A DNA stretch of 64,000 bases from Tetranychus cinnabarinus. Taxonomy: Eukaryota > Arthropoda > Arachnida > Trombidiformes > Tetranychidae. This document shows, piece by piece, positions 48,225 to 59,000 of this stretch (the stretch's first letter is position 1; each line of letters begins with the position of its first letter). The position numbers and the translations under genes are program-made. Under the pieces are notes generated by a model. It was given only the letters and a program-made list of their open reading frames with translations. It made no database searches and had not been told where the DNA came from. Location of the stretch: NCBI GenBank assembly GCA_022266195.1, contig WHVY01000002.1:8261001-8325000 (forward strand), in the 5' to 3' direction.

Positions 48225-48610
48225 GAGAAATGAAATTAAAAGGAAAAATTGAAATGAAAATTGCTCTCACAAGTTGATATTTTCCAGGTAAAAAATAGAC
48301 TTTTCAATTGAATAAAAATGTGTAATTAGCCATTCATTTTCAATCGACTTCAAATTGATTCATCAAGAAGCACATTAATCTGAACAAAAATGGAAGCCAA
48401 TTTTGATCTTCAATGAAAGGAACTCAGTGCGAGTCCATTGATGAAGCCCACATGAAGTCAATATCAACGACAAGTAAAGACAAATAGTAACTCTAATTAG
48501 ACTGAATTCATTGATAATCAAGAGTCTATTAATCTGGGGAAGATGAAAAGAAAATGTCAAAGAAGAAGAAAAAAGTTTCGTTAGACAAGAAATTGGTTTG
48601 AAAAAATCTA
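48225..48610 (+). promoter_or_regulatory. Duplicated conserved element E2, copy 1
   Basis: This is similar over about 360 bp to 49,860-50,205 in the same orientation. Two cores are identical: 37 bp at 48,422-48,458 (starts ACTCAGTGCGAGTCC) and 62 bp at 48,476-48,537, which contains CTCTAATTAGACT, TTGATAATC and CTATTAATC. The spacer between the cores is 17 bp here and 15 bp in copy 2, so reading frame is not preserved and coding function is unlikely. TAATTA and related cores point to homeodomain binding. Confidence 0.7.
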
Positions 48611-48841
48611 TTTCTTAGGCTAATTACGTCCTCATCCTTAATTGCGTCTTAATCGAATAATTAATCCTTAATCGAAGTCTAAAATCCATTGCTGCCATGG
48701 TCATTAGATGCTGTAAAAAATGATTCATTTAGTATTTTGCTTCTCAAGTGATTACTTCGAGTGAAGAAGTTATTTTCAAATTTCTTTGCTAATTTACCTT
48801 TTATTGCGAATTGAACATCAAGTTAAATCTACAAACTAACC

Positions 48842-49285
48842 ATGAATGATACAGAGAACAACATGGCGAACAAAGGTAGAAGCTCTGCAAAAAACTGGTT
48901 GATAAGAATATTCAGTGTTAGCGTTGCATTGTGTGTCATCAGATTATTCGGTGCAGCATCCATTGGATCCGGATTCGGTCTTGCTCTTATCTGCCTTGCC
49001 GGTGAAGGAATCATGTTAGCAGCAATCATCAAAAAGTGGCGAATTGTTCTTATCATCGGTCGGATTGTTCTCATATTTTCGATGGTGGCCGGAGTAATTG
49101 GACTTGTGGCTGGAGGCATCTTACTTGGTGTGGACGATGAGTTTATTAAATCACAAAGAGACTTTTTGATTTTTTGCGAAGTTGGCATCAGTATTGGGTT
49201 ACTATTCAATGTAATTTTATTCAAGCTTCTTGGAAAATATACAGATGAATTGGCGAGTGTTCCATATGCCACAATGATACAATGA
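48842..49285 (+). CDS. Small four-helix membrane protein, unknown family
   Basis: An intronless frame of 147 residues starts MNDTENNMANKGRSSAKNW. Four hydrophobic segments are visible: about 21-40 (IRIFSVSVALCVIRLFG), 44-63 (GLALICLAGEGIMLAAII), 69-95 (IVLIIGRIVLIFSMVAGVIG then LVAGGIL) and 108-131 (FLIFCEVGISIGLLFNVILF). The loops are short, with a KKWR patch after helix 2. The N-terminus is polar. The composition is much less biased than the chance frames nearby, and an AATAAA at 49,440 followed by a T-run fits a 3' end. I recognise no family. It sits between the two copies of element E2. An open frame also exists on the opposite strand of the same DNA but encodes a less plausible protein. 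Confidence 0.7.
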   Translation: MNDTENNMANKGRSSAKNWLIRIFSVSVALCVIRLFGAASIGSGFGLALICLAGEGIMLAAIIKKWRIVLIIGRIVLIFSMVAGVIGLVAGGILLGVDDEFIKSQRDFLIFCEVGISIGLLFNVILFKLLGKYTDELASVPYATMIQ

Positions 49286-49439
49286 AACCTTTATCCATGT
49301 AACAATCCATTTAATCCATGTTATCACATGTAACTTAAATATTTATGCTTTAGTTTGAGTCTCACTAAGTCAAGTTGTCAATACTGTCGACCCTCTAATA
49401 ATGTCACCTCTCAAATTGTAACCTAGTCATGTTAACGAA

Positions 49440-49445
49440 ATAAAC
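49440..49445 (+). terminator. Poly(A) signal of the four-helix gene
   Basis: AATAAA 155 bp after the stop codon, followed by a T-rich stretch. Confidence 0.5.
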
Positions 49446-49859
49446 AATTTAATTTTTTTTATAAAATTAACTTTGAGTTGGCTATAATTATGTTTGTCAA
49501 TTAGGTGTATTTCACGAATCATGCAACGAGCCAAGTTGAAAATTGTTAAAGATATTTTTGTTCAATGGTGAAATCAGAGAATTGCACAATATCATGAGGC
49601 TCTTATCGATTTACTTCTGAACGGCAGATACAAAGATCTAAGGTATAAGAGACGAAGTGATAGATAAATTGTCCATCGATAAAATAAGGTTGGAATTCTT
49701 TAAGCCATTTCCACGAAAACGACTTCGAAAATAAAAAAGAGGTCCACTTCATCATGTCTCTCATGACATTTTACATTTGAAACAAAAGTTTGACAAAATC
49801 TATTTCACTATTCTTTTAGCCCTCAATCTTTACAATTGATAACCAAGAGAACCCTTTAG

Positions 49860-50205
49860 AACCAAAATGAAAAGAAAAATTGAGATGAAAAGTTGACATT
49901 TTCCAGACAAAAAAATAGTCTGTTCAATTGAATAAAATCTGTAATTATCGACATGAAATTGATTCATCAAGACGCACATTAATCTGAAAATGGAAAACAA
50001 TTTTTACTCTTCAATGAAAGGGACTCAGTGCGAGTCCATTGATGAAGCCCACATGAAGTTAATGAATGACAGCGAAAGACAAATAGTAACTCTAATTAGA
50101 CTGAATTCATTGATAATCAAGAGTCTATTAATCTGGAAAAGATGAAAAGAAAAATGTTTGGAGAAGAGAAAAAAAACGGCGAAAAAGTTTCGTTTAACAA
50201 GAAAA
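49860..50205 (+). promoter_or_regulatory. Duplicated conserved element E2, copy 2
   Basis: Second copy of the element at 48,225-48,610. The identical cores lie at 50,023-50,059 and 50,075-50,136. Outside the cores there are many substitutions and indels, so the cores have been kept selectively. Confidence 0.7.
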
Positions 50206-51460
50206 TTCATTTTCATCTCTAATTACACAAACATTATCATCATTCTCATTCTTCATCATAATCATTATAGACAAATAAATCCTTGAGGCTATCATGGAGT
50301 AATTTTGGTGTCTAGAAGTTATTTTATTTCATTTTATTATCATTATTATTTACCTTATCAAACAGTATAAAGTTTTGTTTTTCTTATACTTTTCTTATAC
50401 TTTCTTTAGCTTTTTGTTATTTTTACTCTTCTATTATCATATTTGTTTAAGCTTACCTTTTCAATGTTATCATTATTATTATTATTATTATTATTATGAT
50501 AAAATATGAACATGACCATGAAGGTTTAGAAGTGAATAGTTACTGGGAATAAACGTGAAGATGGGTGCACGTTGGCCCCTTTATTTGGCTCCTTTTCATA
50601 CAGACAAATGATGCATGATCCACGTATTCCTTCATCGTATCATCTTCATCATCATACGTTTCAGCTTTTCTTTTGCTCTTCACTTCAATCACATGTAAAG
50701 TTGAAAAATGCAAACCCGAGCATCTAATAGCTTTTTTCACGGCCCAAAGATTCAAAGGTAAGATAAAATATCCATCATCATCTGAACTTGTTTCAGCCAT
50801 TCTTTTCTTTTCCTTTTCACCCTCTTTTTTTTCTTCCACCGTTTCTCTTCTTCTTCAACTTGTTGTCACAACCTTTTGAGCATAAAATTTCATGGATTCA
50901 GTTTGGTTAACCTTTACTTTGCGTCCGTTTTAAATGCTCAAATTGAAATTATTAGATTCAAATCAACTATTAAGGTTTAAGACGTTATGAGAAATCAATT
51001 TGTCTTTAGGTTTCAATGAGTTTTTAATGGTTAAGTTGAACAGTATTTGTCAATTACTTTGTTGAGCAGCTCGGAAAACTTTCACTTGAACTTCAATGTT
51101 ATGGATAAGCTGATGAGCGATTAATATTTTTGCATCTAATTGTGAAGCCTAAAAGACAAGTTCAAAGAGGAATCAAATGTTATTAGAATCAAGTCAATCT
51201 TGAGCATTCACCTTTCATCTTAATGGTCATTACATGTTTTTTCATCTCCCAAATGTTTGGGATAAACGTAACAATTGATCTTGGTTGATGAACAAACTTG
51301 ACCGGAAAAAGTTTTAAATAATATCTGAAGACAAGTGATTAATAAAGATGAAATTAGCAAGTTAATCTGTCATTTATTTCAACTGTGAACTATCTGAAGA
51401 CTTATTCAAATTGTTACTTTGCCAGATTCGATTTGTGTTTATGAGTTCATGATTTTCAAT

Positions 51461-51484
51461 AATAATGCAAAATAAACCGATAAG
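51461..51484 (+). promoter_or_regulatory. POU-like recurring element, copy 4
   Basis: AATAATGCAAAATAAACCGA. Same pattern as the copies in Distal-less intron 2. Confidence 0.4.
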
Positions 51485-52290
51485 TTGAAGTTAAAACAAT
51501 GACCGGCATGAAACCAGCTTAAAAGAGAGTCTAAAGTAAAATTTTAATTGTAAACATTATTCCATCAACTTTGACAGAGTTTTATGACTGTCATCTAATT
51601 CATTAAACTTGAATCCAACAACTGACTGATAAATGTTAGTACATCTCATTGTAATAATCTCATTGTGGTTTATACTGTAGTTATAAGTCGGCAAACGGAC
51701 AATCGTCAAAATTCACTCTACATTTAGCTAAAAGTATGTAAAGTTAGTATCCAATTAAAGACGTTTTGAAGGATGAAAATTTCTCTGACTGAGAGCAAGA
51801 GTTACTGGCTATTAATAGGATTGTTAGACTAAAATTGAAACTTGATCGGAATAGCTTCTAGCAAAGAAGCGTCCCAAGTCACCTGAATAGCAATCCAACC
51901 TTTCATTGCAGAAAAATGAGATTTTATGGATATTTGATGTTATCGAAATCTTTTAATTCGCAAATGAAAGGTAAACAAGGAAAACAGAATGAAAAATCAA
52001 TGTTTCTACATGTTGGTACGGAAACGAAGATACAAAAGTGAATGAGTAAAACAAAAGGCTCATCGCAATTGGCACATCCCTTGCTTTCGCATTGATCCAT
52101 GTATACCGATAGACAATCAATGTTGCTTTTCAAGCGATCTCTTCATTTGCGAATCAAAGAGCTCTAATGTTAGCAAGTCGAATTGAATGATACACTAATC
52201 ATTGAAATCGATTCGAGTGACTTGAAACACTTCCCTCGTAAGTCCCCTTTGTTACTGATATCACTTATTTCATCCATTTCTTGTCACAAT

Positions 52291-52314
52291 AATAATGCAA
52301 ACTAATCGATTCAT
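52291..52314 (+). promoter_or_regulatory. POU-like recurring element, copy 5
   Basis: AATAATGCAAACTAATCGAT, preceded by CTTGTCACAAT. It is most like the inverted copy 3. Confidence 0.4.
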
Positions 52315-52910
52315 CTGCTTATCCAAGTCACTTAACCATTCAGTGAGTCTGCAAATTCAGACGTTATTTTATCTGTCAACTGAATGCTGTCATCATGATA
52401 ACAACTTGAAACCAGTAAACTGAACCATTTGTATTCACCGATTGATAAATTTTGCGGTTTTGTCATCATTTGATTATTTGAAAGAAAAGGAAAAATTAAT
52501 TTGATTCTTTCCTGAATCAGATCAATTGAAATGTGATAATCATGTTAATAAGTGATAATGATAATAATAAATAAAAATAAATGCAATAATAATAACTAAT
52601 ATTAATCATATAACTGGATATTAACATGATTTATAATTAATAGTTTACTCCTTGCGGCTGTTATTAAATGTCATTGTAATAATAATAATAAAGTATGATG
52701 ATTAGTATTATCATTTAACAGATTAAATTACAGTTAGATTATTATTATGATTATTGCTATTAACTATTACAGTAATCATTATTGCTGTTTACAAACAATC
52801 AAAAGTTATCATCTAATTAGCGCAAGTTAAATTGGTTACCAACAATGGTTAAGCTTTCAGTGGTTCACTTGATTAACTGATGAACACACACAAAGGGCAA
52901 TGAGTTACTA

Positions 52911-53096
52911 ATTAATTATCAATACACAAAAGACTGATGAAAAGGTAAGTTGAGAGGTTGAAAGGAGGCAAGTTACCTACAGGGTAACTCACAGGTTTGC
53001 TTGTTTTATGAATGAAAAGATGAAAGATGATGATTACGATGAAAGGTGCAAAGAAGCAAGATAAGCCCAAGTTTAACACCTAAACAGTTCTTCTGT
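52911..53096 (+). promoter_or_regulatory. Duplicated conserved element E1, downstream copy
   Basis: Second copy of the element at 38,355-38,515. Its blocks lie at 52,911 (ATTAATTATCAATA), 52,974 (TACCTACAGGGTAA) and 53,064-53,081 (AGCCCAAGTTTAACACCT), in the same order and orientation. Confidence 0.55.
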
Positions 53097-56000
53097 TCAA
53101 TTTCATTTTAATTATAAATCATGAGCACAGTTAATTACAGTTGAAATGATAAACAATGAAGAGATTAATTTGTAAAGAAGTTTCATTTTTTGGAGAGAAA
53201 AAAAATTCTCACAAATCAATCTCATTGATCAGTTAACTGTTGATGTAGTTGCTGATCAAGTTGATGATGATATTTGATCATCTTGATGATGCTCTTAATG
53301 TTTTCATGTTTACCTTTAATCAAAGGTTGTCAGATTAAATTAAATTGACTTTTCGTTTTAGTAATTTTCTTCAAACTTTTTTCGCCTTCATTAATGAGAA
53401 ATTAATTTTCATTTCTTTCATCAATTTTTTCACCTTTTTTTGCCTGATTATCATGATGATAAGTTTAGTAATGATGAACAGTTAGATGAACACTTTTCAT
53501 GTTTACATTTTCATTTGCATTTGCCGGTTCATCGTTAGCTTGTTATTCAATGTTTCAATTTAATATTTTCTCATCAATTTTTTCTGATTAATCATGTTGA
53601 TATTTGGTTAACATGAATGCAGTTGATGTTAATGAAGACAGTTAGTAAAACTCATTGATTCAAATGTCAAGATAAACTTGGTTCAAATGAGAATCGTTGA
53701 GCTCAAGTTTTCTTTCTTTTTCTTTAACCTTTTTTCTCTTGCGCTATTGCAGGCTTGATAGATTATCAATTCTGTAGACCGTAAATAACGATTCATAATT
53801 AACATGCAACTCTTTGATTATACTTCATCTTTTCCCAGTGAATGTTCGTTAAATGGTTTTCTTAATGGCACTAGTTAATTTTACCTGATTAAATCAAAAT
53901 GAAATTGTTATTCACCTTGAATTTGGTTTTTTTAATCGAAAATCGAGAAAGTTTCATCAAACATCGAGATTTGCCGTCATTTCAATCAAATTAGTTTTAG
54001 TTTTTTGGGAAAAGTAAAAGTTTTTTTTCCAGCAAACTTGGATTGGATTTAATGAAAATTCAAATGCAATTATTTGCAAATTGCCTTTTTGATCCACCAA
54101 ACAATCGTTTAACGTCTGAAATGATTGGATTTGTTACAGAACTTGTTGTAAGCCAACAGATGGAAATAAAAAAAGGATTACAAGAGATTATCCGATATAA
54201 AATTCGCCACTTTTCATGAAACTTTTGTATTTTCTCAAGAATCAAATTTAATGGGTTAATTTTATGCAAAAGTCTTTTAGTATTAAAATCGGAGAGAAGT
54301 AAACATTTTGGTGATGGATTTGATGCTGATTCTGCATATCATGAAAAGATATGAAAACAAATCGAAAACTACGAATTTTTACAAAAAGTTAGAGACTCAA
54401 ATGCACTTGAAGACAGTTTGAAGAAAAAGTATTATAAATTGAAAAGTAATTTAAACGAATTATTGATGAGTTTCTATCAAGTTTCACATGAAATTGAATT
54501 TACAATTAGAGCAAGTGACATTTCCAATGCAGACAATGAACAAAACAAAAACTTTTGCAGATTGGAAACTCAAACTCAAAGCTCTTTTAAAGTTACTTGA
54601 AATCAAATTTTGTGCTTTTAATGTTTGAACCAGAATTAAATTTTAGCAGCTGCATTTTACCCAAATCTGTTATAAAGGTGAACATTCAAATTTAATGATC
54701 AAATTTTCATGTTGGCTGCTGGTTTAAATGATCAGAAAACACTTAACTTTGCTTAATAACGATTCGTATCAAACTTAAATCAGAATTACAATGAAGGGAA
54801 ATGTGACTAAAATCCAATGTCAACTAACAAGGGAAGTAAACGCAAAACCATTGGAATGGATGTTGTTACTGAATGATGAAAATACAAAATTAAAAACTTT
54901 AAAGGAAACCCAAACTTTCACAGTTGCTTTTTGTAGCCACTACACTCAAAAATGAACTCAATATGTTTTTCATAACTCATCATGCTTTATCTCATTAGGA
55001 TCAGTCATCAAGTCAGAGAATCACATTGAATATTTAATTTGCTCAAAAATCGAGCAAGAAATGCTAAAACTTGCCACTTCTCAAATTTTAGTTTTAATAA
55101 GTTACAAAGTTTGTAAATCTTGAACTGTACCAACAAGATGATTAACAAGTTGACCTAATAAAGTAACAAAATTATGTGTTGAAGTAAACTGTAGCAGCAA
55201 CCAGGAGAAGGTCTAGTTTTCCTTCAACTGAACCTGTAATTCATCTTAAAATGATAATTTATTCTGTAGAATAAACTTTTTTCTCACAAATAATCAATCA
55301 AAGGAGTAAAAACCAGAGAAGAAGCGAAAAGAAAGGTCAAATTTTTGACATTCTAATTGTTGACTTTCTTTCCTTTCTCCCCCTTGTTTATTTACTATTA
55401 TCATGTTGATGATTATTGTTTTTTTTTCATTTTTTCAACTTAACTTTTAAAGACTTTTCTTGAAAAGCAAAACTAAACAAAACAAGAAGAAACGCCAAAA
55501 AACAGAATAGCGTTTGTTGACAAAACATGTTGACTTAAGAGTAAAGGTAAAGGTAGAGCAAAAAAAGATGATGATGAAGAAGCGGAAAATGATGATGATG
55601 ATGATGATAATAAGGTTGAAAAGTGATGATGATGAACTGTAAACAAGTGAGTTGGGAGAAGAAAGGAAAAAAGATCAGAAAATAACTTTCAAAGTAACAC
55701 AGCATTTGTGTTATTATTAGAAGAAGCAAAAGGAAACAAATATTTCTTTTTTGTTTTGGCTTTTTTTGTGCCCAAAATAATGGCTACAATAAGATGATGA
55801 TGATGATAATAATGATAATGATGATAAAGGTGAAGATGGAGAGAGAAAAGAGAAGAGAAAATGATGAACAACCAGAATGATGTAGATTAACCTTTACAAG
55901 GTAATAAAAGTTGGAAAGCTCATCAAGTTGACAGGGAGTGAAGATGCAACGGTCAGAGCATTGAGTGTTGGAGAAACGAAGGAAAAAAAATGTTAAAGAG

Positions 56001-59000
56001 TTTTATTTTTATTCCAAACTTGCTCATTCTTCATTGCATTTTTTTACTCTAATTCAGTGTCTAAATACAGTTTCTTGAGGCTATCAACTATTTATCTATA
56101 TAACTGGTCATCATCATTATCATCTTTTCTTGCCTTTTACAAGTTATCACAAAAGCATTATCGTTGAAGCTAATTTTACTTGAACCTCAACTCCCTTAAC
56201 CGCTCCTTTTTACTTCATCTTTTTGTGATTTTTCTTCTTTTTTTTCTTCTTCTCCTTCTTTTCTTCTTGTTCATTCATTGCTTTTTTCAGCCTCACTTTA
56301 CCTTCTTTATGCATCATTATTCATCATCTTACACCTATACATGTTCATCTTTATCAAATGAATGATGATCAAGATGATGAAGAGAATGATGAGAATGATG
56401 AAAAGGTATAGTACGCTTTTATAGGTTATGTTATTTGCTTCCGTTTTTTGGCTTTACTTCATTGAACAATTTTTCATCTCTCATTGTCATAGATGAAGGA
56501 TGTGAGAGAGTTTACAAGATGAGGGATGAAGATGGAGAGATGATCATTTAGATGATCAAACATGATCATCTCAATGATTTATCATTTCAGATTATTTGTT
56601 TCCCAACAATCATTTTCATCTTTTTTTCATGTTCCATAAGCGATTCTAGTTTTAGTTATTCACTTTTTCCTCTCAACTAGATTTAATCATTTTCATGGGT
56701 AAAAATTCAGAGTTTTTTCGGTTGTTAGTTAAAGTTTTTATTTCTATCAAAATTTTAAACTTTTTAGATTGATTTCAAGTTTAACTTGCTAGTTTAATTG
56801 GGTAAAAATTCATGGGACTTTTTATACATTATTTTGACAAGAAACCTTCAACTTTGTAAGTTTAATCAAAACTTGAAATCGGCCAAAATCTTTTAATTTT
56901 TCATTCGTCTCATTAATCATGTTTGACCAATCCAAAAGTCTAATATCTGTTGTTTGATTCAAATTATTGGACTGATTGCTTTCAAAGATGCTTACAAAAC
57001 GTTTGAGTTATAATTATTTTCGTAGTGATCGTTGGAAAAAAGTTGATAAAAAGTTTACAGATCGCGGTTTTTGTTGAATTGCTTAGATTTTTATGAATGC
57101 ATTTTTTGGGTTAAGTCAGCAAAATAGGGCCAGAGTCAAGTTAATTTAAGTTTCACCCTCTCGAACATATTTAGTTTTCAGAGACACTAAACAATAGGAA
57201 AATGGAAAAAATTAAGTTCGGTCTTAAAGGTACTTTTATTGTCGACTATGAAAAAATCTCGACTTTTGTCAACTTAAGTCTGACACATCTTTCGCATCTC
57301 TAGATATATTAAGATCATTTGAAAGAGAGATTGATTGAATGTTATATTTTTAAAATATTACTGGACTATGATAGCTTTTCTAGTAATTTTTTGTGATGAA
57401 TTCACTGGTAATTAAGTTGGCTTTTGAAAAATTCTGTAGATGGAAAGTTTTGACGAAGAAGAAAGAAAACAGGAGAGAAGCATGTAAAAGTGAAACGCTT
57501 CAATCTGAACATGAGTTGCTAGTACACTGATTTTGTACATTTAAAATGCGTCCACCAAATGATTAAAATCCGATGCTATTTCGATCAGTAATCCAGAGTA
57601 ATAATGAGTGAAATTTATTTCTTTTTCCTTTTGCATTCGTGAGTTAGGATAGTTACAGAATTTTTTCATTTCATCAGATGATTGAAACAATTGAAAAATT
57701 CATTTCTATTGAATATTGGTATTCCTTAACCTTTCTTTCTTCTGAAAGTTTGCTACTCAATGGTCCAGTTTCAACTTGAACAATTCGTCATTCAAATAAC
57801 ATCAAAATGAGGCGGGAAACGATCTGACTAAATTATGGGTCTTCTTTTACAATCGATTTTGACATTTTTACAAATTTAGCTTAACCTTATCTTGCAATTC
57901 ATTGAAACAAATGATTCGAAACAAATTTGATAGCAATTTTTTTTCTTTACTAAAATAACATTTTCTCGTTGTTTTTACCCCAATAATGATACATTTTTCA
58001 ATGAAAAACTATTATTATGAAAGGGCAAAGTAGAGAGAAGAGAAAGAGAAAAAGGAAAATTAGAAACTTTTTTGTTACCATTTCCTTTGGTTCATTGATA
58101 TTACAAATTTCAATAGAAACTAAAATGTAGTTGTACATTTAAAGATTCAAGAGTAAAGTGATAATATCGCAAAGTGTATTCCCTGATTATGGTGGTTGAA
58201 TTGTAGTAAGATGTAACAATGATGATTATGTTGATGATGATGGTTTGTACGATAATAATGATGAAGGCAAAAGTGTAAGTGTGTAAGACTGTGAATATGA
58301 TGGTCATCATCATCACCATCAACTTTACATTGAATATCATTTTACTGGTGCAACACAAAAAGGTATTAAAGTAGTAAAGGGAAAGAAAAGCTAGCAAGAA
58401 AAAAAAAGTGAGAAGGAAATTGCTGTAAACCCAATGAAATGAAGTATAAGGTTAACTTGTTAATAGTCTCTCAATGGTCTTTCATTTGGTCTCAACCTTA
58501 ACCATTTTGTGGCCATCATTATGTTCATAATCATCATCATCATCATAATCATTATCAACAGCAACAACAACATGATAATGATCATCTTGAGAAGGCATCA
58601 AAGTCACCAAGACAAAAAAAACGATCATGTTGGTAGCGATGTTGCCTTGTTAATATCAATGTCCCATTTAAGAGCGCAATAGTTAACTTGTAGTTTCGCT
58701 TTTCATCCAACACTGTAAACTTGTAATATTAATAACGATAATCATCTTAATGGCTATACTGTCAGGGAAAAGGGTCAATTGAGAGTTGAATCAAGTTTCG
58801 AAGTGCAAGAATTGAACACAAAAAAGTCAACTTCTGCTGATGAGGATGAGAGGAAACTTGTTGAACAGCTTCTGAATCTATTGGCTAAGGTTGGGTGGGT
58901 GGAATGACGAACATGAGGTAAAAATAATTATCAGTTGTAATCTTGTGCTTCTTTGCAAATCACATTCAGTCTACAGTTATATTGATTGTTAATATGCTTC

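Noticed and set aside
48829..49272. 147-codon minus-strand frame opposite the four-helix gene
   Set aside because: It is the mirror of the plus-strand coding sequence. The plus-strand frame has the better start context, four clean membrane segments and a poly(A) signal.
48375..50216. Similar minus-strand frames in both E2 copies (sharing INRLLIINEFSLIRVTICL)
   Set aside because: The frames shift relative to each other between the two identical cores because of a 2-bp spacer difference, so the similarity is at the DNA level, not protein.
58820..58911. Short frame ending DEDERKLVEQLLNLLAKVGW
   Set aside because: Fewer than 30 codons, no start or splice evidence, and no conservation information.
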